A stretch of 53,224 nt of DNA from an uncultured Ruminococcus sp. (GTDB lineage Bacteria; Bacillota; Clostridia; Oscillospirales; Ruminococcaceae): positions 1-53,224 of the forward strand of contig CANQWA010000018.1 of NCBI GenBank assembly GCA_947627445.1. Reading direction: 5' to 3'. The position numbers were made by a program, and so were the translations under genes. Below, piece after piece: positions 7,501-15,637 of this stretch; the stretch's first letter is position 1; the number at the start of each line of letters is the position of its first letter. The notes beneath the pieces are model-generated. The model was not told the origin of the DNA. It searched no databases and saw only the letters and a program-made list of their open reading frames with translations.

Positions 7501-8764
7501 TGTGAACTTCGTGAAAAATCTTGCTTCCGAGGCGTGGAACTGGGGCGCTGATATCATCAACGGTATTGTTGATGGAATCAAATCTAAGATTCAGGCTGTT
7601 GCCGATGCGGTTACGGGCGTGGCTGATAAAATCAAAAGTTTCCTGCACTTCTCCGTGCCGGATGAAGGACCTTTGACCGATTTTGAAAGTTGGATGCCGG
7701 ACTTTATGCAGGGACTTGCTAACGGTATTTCGGCGAATGCAGGACTTGTGAATGATGCTCTCAGCACGTTCGGAACGAATATTACAACGGCTCTGACTGA
7801 AACTTTCCAAACTGCCATGTCCAATATCGTGACAACGGTGCAGACGTTTATGGAGAACACGCTGACAGAAGTCACAACCGTCTGGAATAACATCAAAACG
7901 AATATGGACAACGTTCTCGCAAGCATCGGAAACGACGTAAAATCGGGTTGGGATTCAATCAAAAATGTGATTTCTACAGCTACAAACGGCATTAAAAATG
8001 TTATTTCAACTGTGTGGAACGGAATTAAAACTTTCATTTCGGACGGTCAGACGAATATGAAAAACACGATTACTTCCACTTGGACAACTATTTCTAACGG
8101 CGTGAAAAATACCGTAAATTCGGTAAAATCCGCCGTTTCCTCTGCTTGGAACGCCATGCCAGATTCTGTCAGAAGTGCAATGAACAACGTCCGTGATATC
8201 GTTTTCAATATTTTGGATAATGTAAAAAGCGGCGTGTGGGACAGACTCGGCGGAATCCGTGACGCTGTTTCTGACGGGCTTAATTCCGCCGCTGACTGTA
8301 TACGAAATATCGTAAATTCCTCATGGCAGTGGGGTTATGACCTCATGCAGAATCTTATCAACGGCATTCGCTATATGATTGGAGATCTTATCAATACGGT
8401 TGCTGATGTGGCAAATTCAATCTGGGAATATCTGCACTTTTCCGTTCCCGAAAAGGGTCCGCTGACGGATTTTGAAAGCTGGATGCCGGACTTCATCGGC
8501 GGTCTGGCTGACGGAATCAACAAGAGCAAAAAGCTGATTTCAAAAGCTGTTGAGGGCGTGGCTGATGCCATGCAGATGACTTTGGATTCCAACATCGGAC
8601 TGAATCTTGACGGAATTTCTGCTCCCATGAAGGACGGAAATCCAGCCGGAACGGTTATCAATAATTACAACAACAGCCGGACGGTGAATCAGACGAATAA
8701 TTCGCCTAAGTCACTGTCACGGCTGGAAATCTATCGGCAGACACGGAATGCGTTGAATGTGTAA
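4592..8764 (+). CDS. Tail tape measure protein
   Basis: This 1390-residue protein determines tail length and is ejected ahead of the DNA. The start is GTG 4592, eight bases after AAGGGAG (4577-4583); the product then begins A-N-R-I-R-G-I-T-V-E-I-G-G-D-T-T-K-L, the classic siphophage tape measure start. An N-terminal coiled coil (about residues 25-140) is followed by the phage minor tail domain with A-A-E-A-M-N-Y-M-A-M-A-G-W. Hydrophobic segments lie around residues 490-570. A long array of W-N-x-I spaced helical repeats fills roughly residues 620-1000. The block F-S-V-P-x-x-G-P-L-T-D-F-E-S-W-M-P-D-F occurs twice, at about residues 1017 and 1280, marking an internal duplication. Confidence 0.92.
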   Translation: MANRIRGITVEIGGDTTKLSKALEGVNKNIKNTQTQLKDVEKLLKLDPTNTELLSQKQKLLADTIGSTKTKLETLKTAAEQANTALANGDISQEQYDALQREIIETENELQRLQNEAEKSKTALVKIGEAGEVLQDVGDKISGAGEKLLPITAGVTTLGTVAVKTASDFDSAMSKVAAVSGATGEELQALRDKAREMGAKTKFSASEAAEAMNYMAMAGWKSGDMLLGIEGIMNLAAASGEDLATTSDIVTDALTAFGLTADDSGHFADVLAAASSNANTNVSMLGESFKYCAPIAGALGFSCEDTAEALGLMANAGIKSTQSGTSMRSIMTALSGDVKFCSDAFGEMEIATSNSDGSMRELSDILADCRVAFDQMSESEKASAAQSLVGKNAMSGFLALMNSAPADIEKLSGAIDNCDGTSLRMAETMQDNLGGQLTILKSQLEELAISFGEILMPAIREIVAKIQGFIDKLNQLDPATKETIIKIALVAAALGPLLIVVGKTISTVGSLMTFISNIPTMIAGAKAAFATLSGAIGGISAPVVAVIAAIAALVAAFVHLWNTNEDFKNSIIAIWEKIKATFSNLTQGIVDRLNALGFNFEDFSDVVKTVWQGLCDILAPWFEGVFTYIAETFDVIVDVILGVLDIFIGLFTGDWEQMWNGIKGIFVGIWDYIKNCFSNILNTLEGIADVFFGWFGTSWSEVWTSIKDFFIGIWNSISTFVTSIFTGIQTFFTTIWTAIKDFFVGIWNTIYGYISERITAIQTVITTVWNAISTAISTVLNAIYTTISTVWNTIYEFISPLLEAFKYLFETIFQAIHIIISNVMNWISEKIQTAWNAIVGFVTPILEGIKTFFETIWNAISTAISTAMETIHSVITTVWNAVSGFISGILNSIWSVISSVWNTISGTISGVLNAISSTVSNIWNAIKTTITNVMNSIKTTVSNIWNSVKSAISSVITGIKDTIVNGFNNAVNFVKNLASEAWNWGADIINGIVDGIKSKIQAVADAVTGVADKIKSFLHFSVPDEGPLTDFESWMPDFMQGLANGISANAGLVNDALSTFGTNITTALTETFQTAMSNIVTTVQTFMENTLTEVTTVWNNIKTNMDNVLASIGNDVKSGWDSIKNVISTATNGIKNVISTVWNGIKTFISDGQTNMKNTITSTWTTISNGVKNTVNSVKSAVSSAWNAMPDSVRSAMNNVRDIVFNILDNVKSGVWDRLGGIRDAVSDGLNSAADCIRNIVNSSWQWGYDLMQNLINGIRYMIGDLINTVADVANSIWEYLHFSVPEKGPLTDFESWMPDFIGGLADGINKSKKLISKAVEGVADAMQMTLDSNIGLNLDGISAPMKDGNPAGTVINNYNNSRTVNQTNNSPKSLSRLEIYRQTRNALNV

Positions 8765-8809
8765 AGGGGTGGGCTTCTTGCTCACTCCGTTACTGCGATA
8801 AATTAGAAT

Positions 8810-9148
8810 TTATATGCCGAGAATCAAAAAATAATCATACTCATTAAAATTTTCTTCAACCCAACTATACAATTCGCCCATAACTGCTTTGGTTGTTTTA
8901 CCTTCATTATTTGCATTATTCTGAATGATTCTCCATTTCTCTTTGTCAATCACAGTTATGCCATAATAGTTGAAATCAGGTATAATTCTGTATAACGCAA
9001 TTTTATCAGCAATATCCATATGGAGTAACAGTGAATCATCTTTCCAGAATACTTGCTTATATTTCTTTCTTTTTTGACCCTTTTGAAATTCAAAGTAACA
9101 AGTACCGCCAATTTGTTTTCTTTGAGTTTCGGTAATAAAATACTCCAT
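8810..9148 (-). CDS. Orphan antisense protein of unknown function (moron)
   Basis: This soluble protein of 112 residues is encoded against the tail operon, between the tape measure and distal tail genes. I chose ATG 9148 because AGGTGAT lies just upstream and because a longer start at 9202 would fall inside the promoter's start region. The protein is rich in aromatic and charged residues (K-G-Q-K-R-K-K-Y-K-Q-V-F-W-K-D-D-S-L-L-L-H) with no membrane segment or motif I recognise. Its own promoter and opposite strand suggest lysogenic expression, as for superinfection or anti-phage morons, but that is inference. Its 3' end lies 46 bases past the tape measure stop. Confidence 0.65.
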   Translation of the reverse strand: MEYFITETQRKQIGGTCYFEFQKGQKRKKYKQVFWKDDSLLLHMDIADKIALYRIIPDFNYYGITVIDKEKWRIIQNNANNEGKTTKAVMGELYSWVEENFNEYDYFLILGI

Positions 9149-9203
9149 ATTATCACCTGAGAATTCTGATTTAGCGGAGAGTTTCAAACTCTCCATTTTC
9201 ATA

Positions 9204-9233
9204 ATTATAGCATACCCGCACTGAAAAAGTCAA
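9204..9233 (-). promoter_or_regulatory. Promoter of the antisense orphan gene
   Basis: On the minus strand, TTGACT (9233-9228) and TATAAT (9209-9204) are 18 bases apart, with TG one base before the -10 (extended -10). Initiation would fall near 9197, downstream of the first possible ATG (9202), which supports the start at 9148. The Shine-Dalgarno sequence AAGGAGGTG of the next + strand gene overlaps the far end of this promoter. Confidence 0.75.
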
Positions 9234-9245
9234 GGAGGTGTAATC

Positions 9246-10097
9246 ATGTTTTTCACACTTATTCTCGAAAACGAATCCGGCGACCAACTCAATCTGACCA
9301 CAACTGCCAACAAATACATGACCTCCGAAATTGACGGTCTGTATCCGCCTGCCGGAACGATAAGCACCTCCACCTACGCAGGCATGAATGGCTCATATCT
9401 CAACAACGCATTCATCGAAAAGCGTAATCTTGTGATAACTTTTCAGATGCGCGGTATAGGAATTGAACAGCGACGGCATGAGCTGTACAAAGTGGTAAAG
9501 CCGTCCCGATATATCAAGGTTTATTACCGCACGGCGAATATTGATGTGTACACCGAAGGCTATGTGGAGACCTGCGAGATAGAAAATTTCGAGCAGTTCA
9601 CAAGCGGACAAATCAGCATTATTTGCCCCGATATTTACTGGTACTCGACAGAAACACAAATCGCCGAATATTCACAGGTTTTCGGGGCTTTTCACTTCAT
9701 TTTTCCCGATAATGACAAGCCGTTTCCGCTTGGCAAATACAATACACAGAACATGATGACGATTCAGAATGACGGCGATGAAACAGGATTCATGCTTGAG
9801 ATAAGCGGAGGTCCTGCCAAGAATCCAACACTCTATAACGCCGAAACTGACGAATATATGCAGATTCTCGGCGATATCGAGGAGGGCGATATCATAAGAA
9901 TCACCACAAAAACAGGCAATAAAACGGTTACTTTGGAGCGTGAGGGCGTGCAGGAGAATATCATTAATCGCCTTGTTTCAGGTTCAACATGGCTAACGCT
10001 TCGTGAGGGTGAAAATAAATTCTATCTCCGTGCGGCAAGTGGACTCAAAAACTTAAAAGTCCGATTGATTCACCGTAACGCTTATCTGGGAGTGTGA
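9246..10097 (+). CDS. Distal tail protein (Dit), siphovirus tail component family
   Basis: This 283-residue protein is the distal tail protein that forms the hub joining the tail tube to the baseplate. The N-terminal half has the expected pattern: E-I-D-G-L-x-P-P, then N-L-V-I-T-F-Q-M-R-G, then R-Y-I-K-V-Y-Y-R-T with E-G-Y-V-E-T-C-E-I-E-N-F-E and I-S-I-I-C-P-D-I-Y-W. The C-terminal half is beta-rich (galectin-like domain in this family). The strong AAGGAGGTG at 9232-9240 precedes the ATG. The order tape measure, Dit, baseplate hub is standard. The next gene overlaps or directly abuts it. Confidence 0.88.
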   Translation: MFFTLILENESGDQLNLTTTANKYMTSEIDGLYPPAGTISTSTYAGMNGSYLNNAFIEKRNLVITFQMRGIGIEQRRHELYKVVKPSRYIKVYYRTANIDVYTEGYVETCEIENFEQFTSGQISIICPDIYWYSTETQIAEYSQVFGAFHFIFPDNDKPFPLGKYNTQNMMTIQNDGDETGFMLEISGGPAKNPTLYNAETDEYMQILGDIEEGDIIRITTKTGNKTVTLEREGVQENIINRLVSGSTWLTLREGENKFYLRAASGLKNLKVRLIHRNAYLGV

Positions 10098-10099
10098 TT

Positions 10100-11212
10100 A
10101 TGCAGATTGAAATTTACAAAATGGCGGCGAACGAAAATACTCTGACGATAACACTTGAAGCGATTTGTGACAGTTTTTCAAGCCTTTTGTGGGATATTGA
10201 GTATTACTCCTGCGGCGTGTTTGAAGTATATATCGCCGCAAACCCACGGAATATCAGCATTTTTAAGACCGGAAGAATTGTCGGCAGAGACGATGACAAG
10301 GAGCATTTCGGACTGATAGAATCCGTGCAGATTGAAACAGATACGGAAAATGGCGACTACTTGATTGTGAGTGGTCGCTTTTTGATGTGCCTTTTGGAGC
10401 GAAGAATTATCTACCCAACACTGAGTTTTACGTCAGAAAAAACGTATGCGGAAATTGTGCAGGCTGCTGTCACAAATAACGCCATAAACGCCGAAAACAG
10501 GACGATTCCGGGACTTGCTCTCGGTACTGTTTTCGGCTCTTGTTGGGAACAAAAAACGAAACTGCAAGTCAGCTATGATAACCTGATGCGGTGGATTTAC
10601 ACTGTATGTGAGAAAATAGGCGGCACGGCAAATATTCGTCTTTCCAAAATAAATGGTGAGCAGTATGAAATGCTCCTTGACCTTTCCGAAGGTGCTGACC
10701 GCAGTATCATGCAGGACGAAAATCCGCACATTATTTTTTCTGACGGATACACAAATCTGCTGTCGTTCACGTATTCTTCTGACATTTCAGTACAGCGTAA
10801 TTTTGCCTATATTCTGGGAAAAGGCGAAGGAGAAGAACGAAAACGCACCACATATTGTGACGGCGATGAGCCGTCTTTTTTAGAGAGATATGAGGTCTAT
10901 GTAGATGCCAAAGATATGTCAGACGAGCAGCAGGAAAACGGCGAATCTAAGCCGATTTCTGAAGATGAATATATTGAATTATTGAAAGAGCGTGGAAAGG
11001 AAAATATTATTTTACCGCTTACAGCATCGGAATCGCAGATTGCTGTACAATCAACGCAGTTTCGCTACAACACAGATTATTTTGTCGGCGATTATGTAAC
11101 CGTGGAGCATCAGCGATTTGGCTTGATACAGCCGAAAATGCAGCTGATCGGCATGATCGAGAGTTTCGACCAAAATGGTCGCTCACTTACACCAACATTC
11201 AGGGAGGTATGA
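10100..11212 (+). CDS. Baseplate hub protein, ReqiPepy6 gp37-like
   Basis: This protein follows Dit and matches the siphovirus ReqiPepy6 gp37-like family, the hub that caps the tail and contacts the cell. Family features are an early W-D-I-E-Y-Y-S-C-G-x-F-E-V-Y strand, F-G-L-I-E-S-V-Q-I-E, and V-S-G-R-F-L-M-C-L-L-E-R-R-I, in which the last part is a hallmark. Later comes G-E-G-E-E-R-K-R near the middle and Y-F-V-G-D-Y-V-T-V-E in the last third. The chosen ATG follows the Dit stop by two bases, with GGGAGTG as ribosome binding site; a GTG at 10094 overlapping that stop would add two residues. Confidence 0.82.
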   Translation: MQIEIYKMAANENTLTITLEAICDSFSSLLWDIEYYSCGVFEVYIAANPRNISIFKTGRIVGRDDDKEHFGLIESVQIETDTENGDYLIVSGRFLMCLLERRIIYPTLSFTSEKTYAEIVQAAVTNNAINAENRTIPGLALGTVFGSCWEQKTKLQVSYDNLMRWIYTVCEKIGGTANIRLSKINGEQYEMLLDLSEGADRSIMQDENPHIIFSDGYTNLLSFTYSSDISVQRNFAYILGKGEGEERKRTTYCDGDEPSFLERYEVYVDAKDMSDEQQENGESKPISEDEYIELLKERGKENIILPLTASESQIAVQSTQFRYNTDYFVGDYVTVEHQRFGLIQPKMQLIGMIESFDQNGRSLTPTFREV

Positions 11213-11216
11213 TTTT

Positions 11217-12572
11217 ATGGCATTTTCAAGCGGTTTTTTCAATTCAAAAGGACTGGATAGAACCTACACAGCAGAGAATTTCTGCGACTATCTTGGCAGC
11301 ATCATCTGCAATGGCATTCAGGATAATTACGGCGATTGCTTCAAGCTGACGGCTGCGGCAACTGGTCTGAAAGTTATTGTCGGGCGTGGAAAAGCGTGGA
11401 TAAACGGGCATTACTTCATCAATGGCGCACGCTATAGCATTGATTTGTCAAGCTATCAAGACGAATCATTGCCGAGGTATGTGGGCATTGCAATTTATCT
11501 TGATACTACAGAAGCAGTGCGGAATGTATCGCTGAAACTGTTTCCGGGAACACCTGCTGAAAATCCAACATTGCCAACGATTCCGCAGGACGATGACCAC
11601 GCAAGACTTCTGATGTATGCGGTGCGGCTTAATGTTGGGGCAACTTCTCTGACGGAACATGACTGGTATGATTACCGTGAGGATTCCAATGTTTGCGGCT
11701 ATTGCAGGTGTATTTTAGGCAAGTGCAAGGTGTCCGAAATTTTGGACGCTTATGATAAAAACAACCGACTTCTGGAATCGCTGCAGGAGCAAATCAGTGA
11801 ACTTTCAGAACGTGTCAGCAGTATCACGGGTGAGATTTCAGACATTGGACAAATAGGAGAAAATGCCTATTATACGCAGTATTCTGACGGTACGCTTAGT
11901 ATCAGCGGAAACGGTGCGACCAATGATTACACAGGATTTGCGATTCAGCTTGGATATTCTGACGAGCCGGATTCCCCATTTTATGAGAATGAAAGCATTC
12001 AGAATGTTAAACTTTCAAGCGGCATCACATCTCTTGGAAACTGGCTGTTTGCGGCTTGCTTTAACCTTGAAAACATCGTATTACCGAGAAATCTGGAACG
12101 CATCGGCGATTTGACTTTTAACCGCACAGCGATAAAAACAATCGAATTTCCGGCATCGCTCACAACGATTGGTGTGGGTGCGTTTACAGCTTCCAAGCTT
12201 GAAAATGTGTACATCCCTGCAACGGTGAAAAATTTCGGCAGATACGCATTTTTTCACTGCGAGTCGCTGACCAGCGTCAATATTCAGTGCGAAAAAACAG
12301 GTTCAATTGCGTTCTCCGGCTGCATTTCGCTGACGAATGTCACGATTGGAATTGGTTGTAAATACATTGCGGATTCGTGTTTCGTTTACTGCGATAATCT
12401 GCGGAAAATCGCATATGAGGGAACGCTTGCACAGTGGGCGGAGGTCAGAAAAGGCAACCTCTGGGACGGTCACGGCGGCGTTCAGGAATCAGTGCTTGAA
12501 AAAATCCAGTGTACCGACGGCTTTATGGAATATGATGCAGAAAACAAAGTATGGAACGAGGTGAAGAACTGA
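11217..12572 (+). CDS. Tail/receptor-contact protein with BspA-like leucine-rich repeats
   Basis: The start is ATG 11217, after GGGAGGT. The N-terminal 180 residues (A-F-S-S-G-F-F-N-S-K-G-x-D-R-x-Y) resemble baseplate-attached structural proteins of gut siphophages. After a short coiled coil (about residues 185-215) comes a beta segment, then five or so BspA-type (LRR_5) repeats. These contain I-T-S-L-G-N-W-L-F, L-E-R-I-G-D-L-T-F, L-T-T-I-G-V-G-A-F and C-K-Y-I-A-D-S-C-F. BspA repeats in bacterial surface proteins bind host or microbial ligands, so this is probably a receptor-binding or adhesion module displayed at the tail tip. The ligand cannot be read from the sequence. Confidence 0.75.
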   Translation: MAFSSGFFNSKGLDRTYTAENFCDYLGSIICNGIQDNYGDCFKLTAAATGLKVIVGRGKAWINGHYFINGARYSIDLSSYQDESLPRYVGIAIYLDTTEAVRNVSLKLFPGTPAENPTLPTIPQDDDHARLLMYAVRLNVGATSLTEHDWYDYREDSNVCGYCRCILGKCKVSEILDAYDKNNRLLESLQEQISELSERVSSITGEISDIGQIGENAYYTQYSDGTLSISGNGATNDYTGFAIQLGYSDEPDSPFYENESIQNVKLSSGITSLGNWLFAACFNLENIVLPRNLERIGDLTFNRTAIKTIEFPASLTTIGVGAFTASKLENVYIPATVKNFGRYAFFHCESLTSVNIQCEKTGSIAFSGCISLTNVTIGIGCKYIADSCFVYCDNLRKIAYEGTLAQWAEVRKGNLWDGHGGVQESVLEKIQCTDGFMEYDAENKVWNEVKN

Positions 12573-14212
12573 TGTGGAAATTTCTCGTAAAACAGCAGAA
12601 AATTGAGGTTCAGGAGCGTGAAGTGATAGCCGACCACCAGATTGCATTTGTAAACCTGAAATTTACTTTTGACGGCGACTGGAAAAAGTTTCACAAGGTG
12701 GTGCAGTTTTCCCAGTGCGATGAAATTTACAGCATTGTTCTGGGATTTGATGGAACTTCTTGTAAACTGCCGTCTGAGCTTCATGCAGGCGCAGTGAAGA
12801 TGTCTGTTTTCGGTTATGATGCGGAATCCGACACGACCGTTAGAGCAACGACTGTTCCAATTACGTTGAACATTCGTGAATCGGGATTTGTGGGCGATGA
12901 TGATACACCGATTCCGCCAACGCCCGATTTGTACACGCAGCTTTTACAGAAAATTGCGGAGATTCAGGCAGGTGTCAATGGTAAGGACGGTCTTTCGGCT
13001 TACGAGATTGCTGTGAAAAATGGCTTTGTCGGGACGGTTGCCGAGTGGCTTGAAAGTCTAAAAGGAGCGGACGGTTTGCCGGGTAAAGACGGTGAAAATG
13101 GAAAATCTGCATACGAGGTTGCCGTAGAAAACGGTTTTACAGGCTCTGAGGAGGAATGGCTGCAATCCATAACTCCCGATTTATCGCCGTATATCACAAG
13201 GGTTGAAGTTCTCAAAATCGTTGATGACAAAGTCCATTCTTCCGCACCTGACCTCTCGCCATACGTTACCAGATTGGAAACGCAAAAGCTGGTTGAATCG
13301 AAATTTCAGACGGTAGAAAACGACCTTACTTCCTTAGAAAATACTGTAAATAGCGAAATTCAGACGGTCAAGGATTCGGTTGAGCCCGTTGTTTCGCAGG
13401 CACACTGGCATCATAATCTGACGCTCTTAAACAGCATTACTGCCGCAAAAATAGAAAAGTGGGACGGTATTTCGGACTTTGAACTGCAGTTGCAGTCGCT
13501 CCGTGACGATGTCATGGACTATCAGATGCAGATGAATTACCGCATGGAAAACGCCGACAAAGATATTTCTGAAATTCAAACCGATGTACAGCAACTACGT
13601 GATTCCACGCAGTATGACCAGCAGAATCAGAACGATGTGATTTTGAATTTGGAAAATAGAATCACCATTCTGGAATCCCAGCTTGCAAGCGGAAATAACG
13701 CAGTTACACTGTTTTTAGCCGGCAGCGATGTGTTTGAAAAGTACGATAATAGTCTTGTTTTCATGGTAAATAATGGCACATATCCGCTGACAAGATTTGT
13801 GGAGCAGTACCCTGACTTTTGCAGTGAAAATACCGATTTTTCGCTGAATTACAGCTCTGCTGTTTTCAACTGGGGCGTATCTGTGCAGTCAACATCATGC
13901 AATCCTGTGAGCATTTATCAAAATAGCAAGGTGCTGCTGGAATATCTCGCAGGTGCAAATTCTGATAGTGAATTGTACTTTGTTTCAACCGACGGCAGAC
14001 CTGAAAATACGCCGATCGCTGACTTTATTTTTGAAAAAATAAAGAATAATGATTGCCGCAAAGTGCCATTTGAATGGCTGTATTCCGTAAATTTCATCAC
14101 TACTTTAATTTCATGTTCTGATATTCCTGCTGGCGAGTATTATCTTGCTTGGGCGGGCATATCGGACAATACGCATCCAAAAATCAAATCCATCAAGATT
14201 ATAGGAGGTTGA
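12572..14212 (+). CDS. Baseplate upper / tail fibre protein with Gly-x-Asp-Gly repeats
   Basis: This 546-residue protein starts at an ATG overlapping the upstream stop by one base. The first 120 residues (F-L-V-K-Q-Q-K-I-E-V x-x R-E-V-I-A-D-H-Q) form a beta domain like the N-terminal anchor of baseplate upper proteins. It is followed by P-x-P-P-T-P-D-L-Y and two copies of a phage fibre cassette: G-K-D-G-x-S-A-Y-E-(I/V)-A-V-(K/E)-N-G-F-(V/T)-G with W-L-(E/Q)-S. A long helical region then contains several coiled-coil heptads, and the C-terminal globular domain (from about residue 385) is probably the variable tip. It completes the adsorption apparatus ahead of holin and lysin. Confidence 0.75.
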   Translation: MWKFLVKQQKIEVQEREVIADHQIAFVNLKFTFDGDWKKFHKVVQFSQCDEIYSIVLGFDGTSCKLPSELHAGAVKMSVFGYDAESDTTVRATTVPITLNIRESGFVGDDDTPIPPTPDLYTQLLQKIAEIQAGVNGKDGLSAYEIAVKNGFVGTVAEWLESLKGADGLPGKDGENGKSAYEVAVENGFTGSEEEWLQSITPDLSPYITRVEVLKIVDDKVHSSAPDLSPYVTRLETQKLVESKFQTVENDLTSLENTVNSEIQTVKDSVEPVVSQAHWHHNLTLLNSITAAKIEKWDGISDFELQLQSLRDDVMDYQMQMNYRMENADKDISEIQTDVQQLRDSTQYDQQNQNDVILNLENRITILESQLASGNNAVTLFLAGSDVFEKYDNSLVFMVNNGTYPLTRFVEQYPDFCSENTDFSLNYSSAVFNWGVSVQSTSCNPVSIYQNSKVLLEYLAGANSDSELYFVSTDGRPENTPIADFIFEKIKNNDCRKVPFEWLYSVNFITTLISCSDIPAGEYYLAWAGISDNTHPKIKSIKIIGG

Positions 14213-14217
14213 AAATT

Positions 14218-14667
14218 TTGAAAGAAACTCTTTGCACAATCGCAGGATTAATCGGCGGCTTCATAGCCGCTATTTTTGGCGGTTGGGACTCCGCATTGGT
14301 CACACTGGTGATTTTCATGGCGATTGACTTTTTTACCGGAATTGTAACTGCCGCCATGAAGAAGTCAAAGCACACGGAAAGCGGCGGTTTATCGTCAAAA
14401 GCAGGCTGGTTTGGTCTGGCAAAAAAGGTGTGTACCCTGATGCTGATCGCAGTTGCTGTTAGAATGGATATTATGCTCGGAACAACATATATTCGTGACG
14501 CTGTCTGCATCAGCTTTTGTCTGAATGAACTGCTGTCAATCGTGGAAAATACCTGTTTGATGGGAATTCCATTTCCGCCCGCAATCAAGAAAGCAATCGA
14601 TGCTTTGCAGACGAAAGTTGGCAGAATTGAGGAAGAAACAACTAAAAATAACGAGGAGGAACAATAA
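14218..14667 (+). CDS. Phage holin, toxin secretion/phage lysis holin family
   Basis: The start is TTG 14218, ten bases after a perfect AGGAGG (14202-14207); upstream in-frame ATG codons lie inside the fibre gene. The 149-residue protein has two N-terminal membrane helices (about residues 5-25 and 28-48) with the holin family signature A-I-D-F-F-T-G-I-V-T-A-A. A basic loop, a central hydrophobic helix and N-E-L-L-S-I-V-E-N, another family hallmark, follow. The C-terminal tail is charged. It would form the lesion that releases the amidase encoded by the next gene, which begins two bases after its stop. Confidence 0.88.
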   Translation: MKETLCTIAGLIGGFIAAIFGGWDSALVTLVIFMAIDFFTGIVTAAMKKSKHTESGGLSSKAGWFGLAKKVCTLMLIAVAVRMDIMLGTTYIRDAVCISFCLNELLSIVENTCLMGIPFPPAIKKAIDALQTKVGRIEEETTKNNEEEQ

Positions 14668-14668
14668 T

Positions 14669-15583
14669 ATGGCTATCTTAAAACCTGATAAAACTACAAA
14701 TCTCGGCGGTGTAACCGTCAACGAATATCTTTTGACTAAGCACAATCCGAATAGAATTGATATGCCCTCCGTTTCTATGGATGGCAAAATTATTGGTGTG
14801 ACAATTCACAATACATCGTGGATTACAACAGCGTCTGGCACAACTCCTGCCGAGCAGTATACAAGGGCGACCGTCAACGGCAATATGAACGATGTCCGAG
14901 TACACTATTATGTTGATAATACCTGTGCATGGCAGAATCTTCCGCTTACCTTGAGTGGCTGGCACGCCGCTGACGGCAGTGGTAACGGCAACCGCAGAAC
15001 AATCGCAATTGAGTGCATCATGAGTTCTGCCTATAATGATAGGGATAAAAAGTCAGAAGATAACACTGCAAAACTGGCGGCAGCTCTGCTGAAAAAGTAT
15101 AATCTCAGCATCGACCATCTCTACACGCATACGCATTGGCTGAATGTTCGTGACGGCAAATCCGGCAGCGTGGATTATCTGAACACAGCAAGAAATCCGT
15201 ACAAAATGTGTCCGCTGTACATTCTTCCGCACTGGTCTACTTTCAAGGCAAAGGTGCAGGCTTACATGAAATCAGGTGCTTCTGTATCGACAAATCCTAC
15301 AACAAAGCAGTTCTACAGAGTTCGCAAAAGTTGGAGCGATGCAAAGTCTCAAATCGGTGCATTTGCTTCTTTAGACAATGCAAAAAAGGTTTGTAAATCG
15401 GAATATTCTGTGTTTGATGCGAACGGCAATGTTGTCTATCCAACCAAAAAGTCCGTTGACGAAATTGCCCGTGAAGTCATTCAGGGGAAATGGGGCAATG
15501 GTACTGACCGCAAAAATAGGCTCACAAATGCCGGATATGATTACAATACTGTGCAGAAACGTGTGAATGAACTGATGAAATAA
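14669..15583 (+). CDS. Endolysin: N-acetylmuramoyl-L-alanine amidase with Cpl-7-type wall-binding repeat
   Basis: This 304-residue lysin cuts the amide bond between muramic acid and the stem peptide at the end of infection. The start ATG 14669 follows GAGGAGGAAC. The catalytic domain (about residues 35-195) is Amidase_2-like, with candidate zinc ligands in V-T-I-H-N-T-S, T-H-T-H-W and the late cysteine of P-Y-K-M-C-P. It also has G-W-H-A-A-D. A middle segment (Y-R-V-R-K-S-W x-x A-K-S-Q-I-G-A-F) resembles an SPOR-like motif. The last 42 residues (I-A-x-E-V-I-x-G-K-W-G-N-G-x-x-R) are a CW_7 wall-binding repeat. It is encoded directly after the holin. Confidence 0.9.
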   Translation: MAILKPDKTTNLGGVTVNEYLLTKHNPNRIDMPSVSMDGKIIGVTIHNTSWITTASGTTPAEQYTRATVNGNMNDVRVHYYVDNTCAWQNLPLTLSGWHAADGSGNGNRRTIAIECIMSSAYNDRDKKSEDNTAKLAAALLKKYNLSIDHLYTHTHWLNVRDGKSGSVDYLNTARNPYKMCPLYILPHWSTFKAKVQAYMKSGASVSTNPTTKQFYRVRKSWSDAKSQIGAFASLDNAKKVCKSEYSVFDANGNVVYPTKKSVDEIAREVIQGKWGNGTDRKNRLTNAGYDYNTVQKRVNELMK

Positions 15584-15637
15584 ATTTTACAGACAGCTGT
15601 TGACAATTTCGGCAGCCGTTTCCATTTGGAGGGGCTT

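Noticed and set aside
7084-8037. Long minus-strand frames inside the tape measure
   Set aside because: They mirror the repetitive tape measure code and have no start signals.
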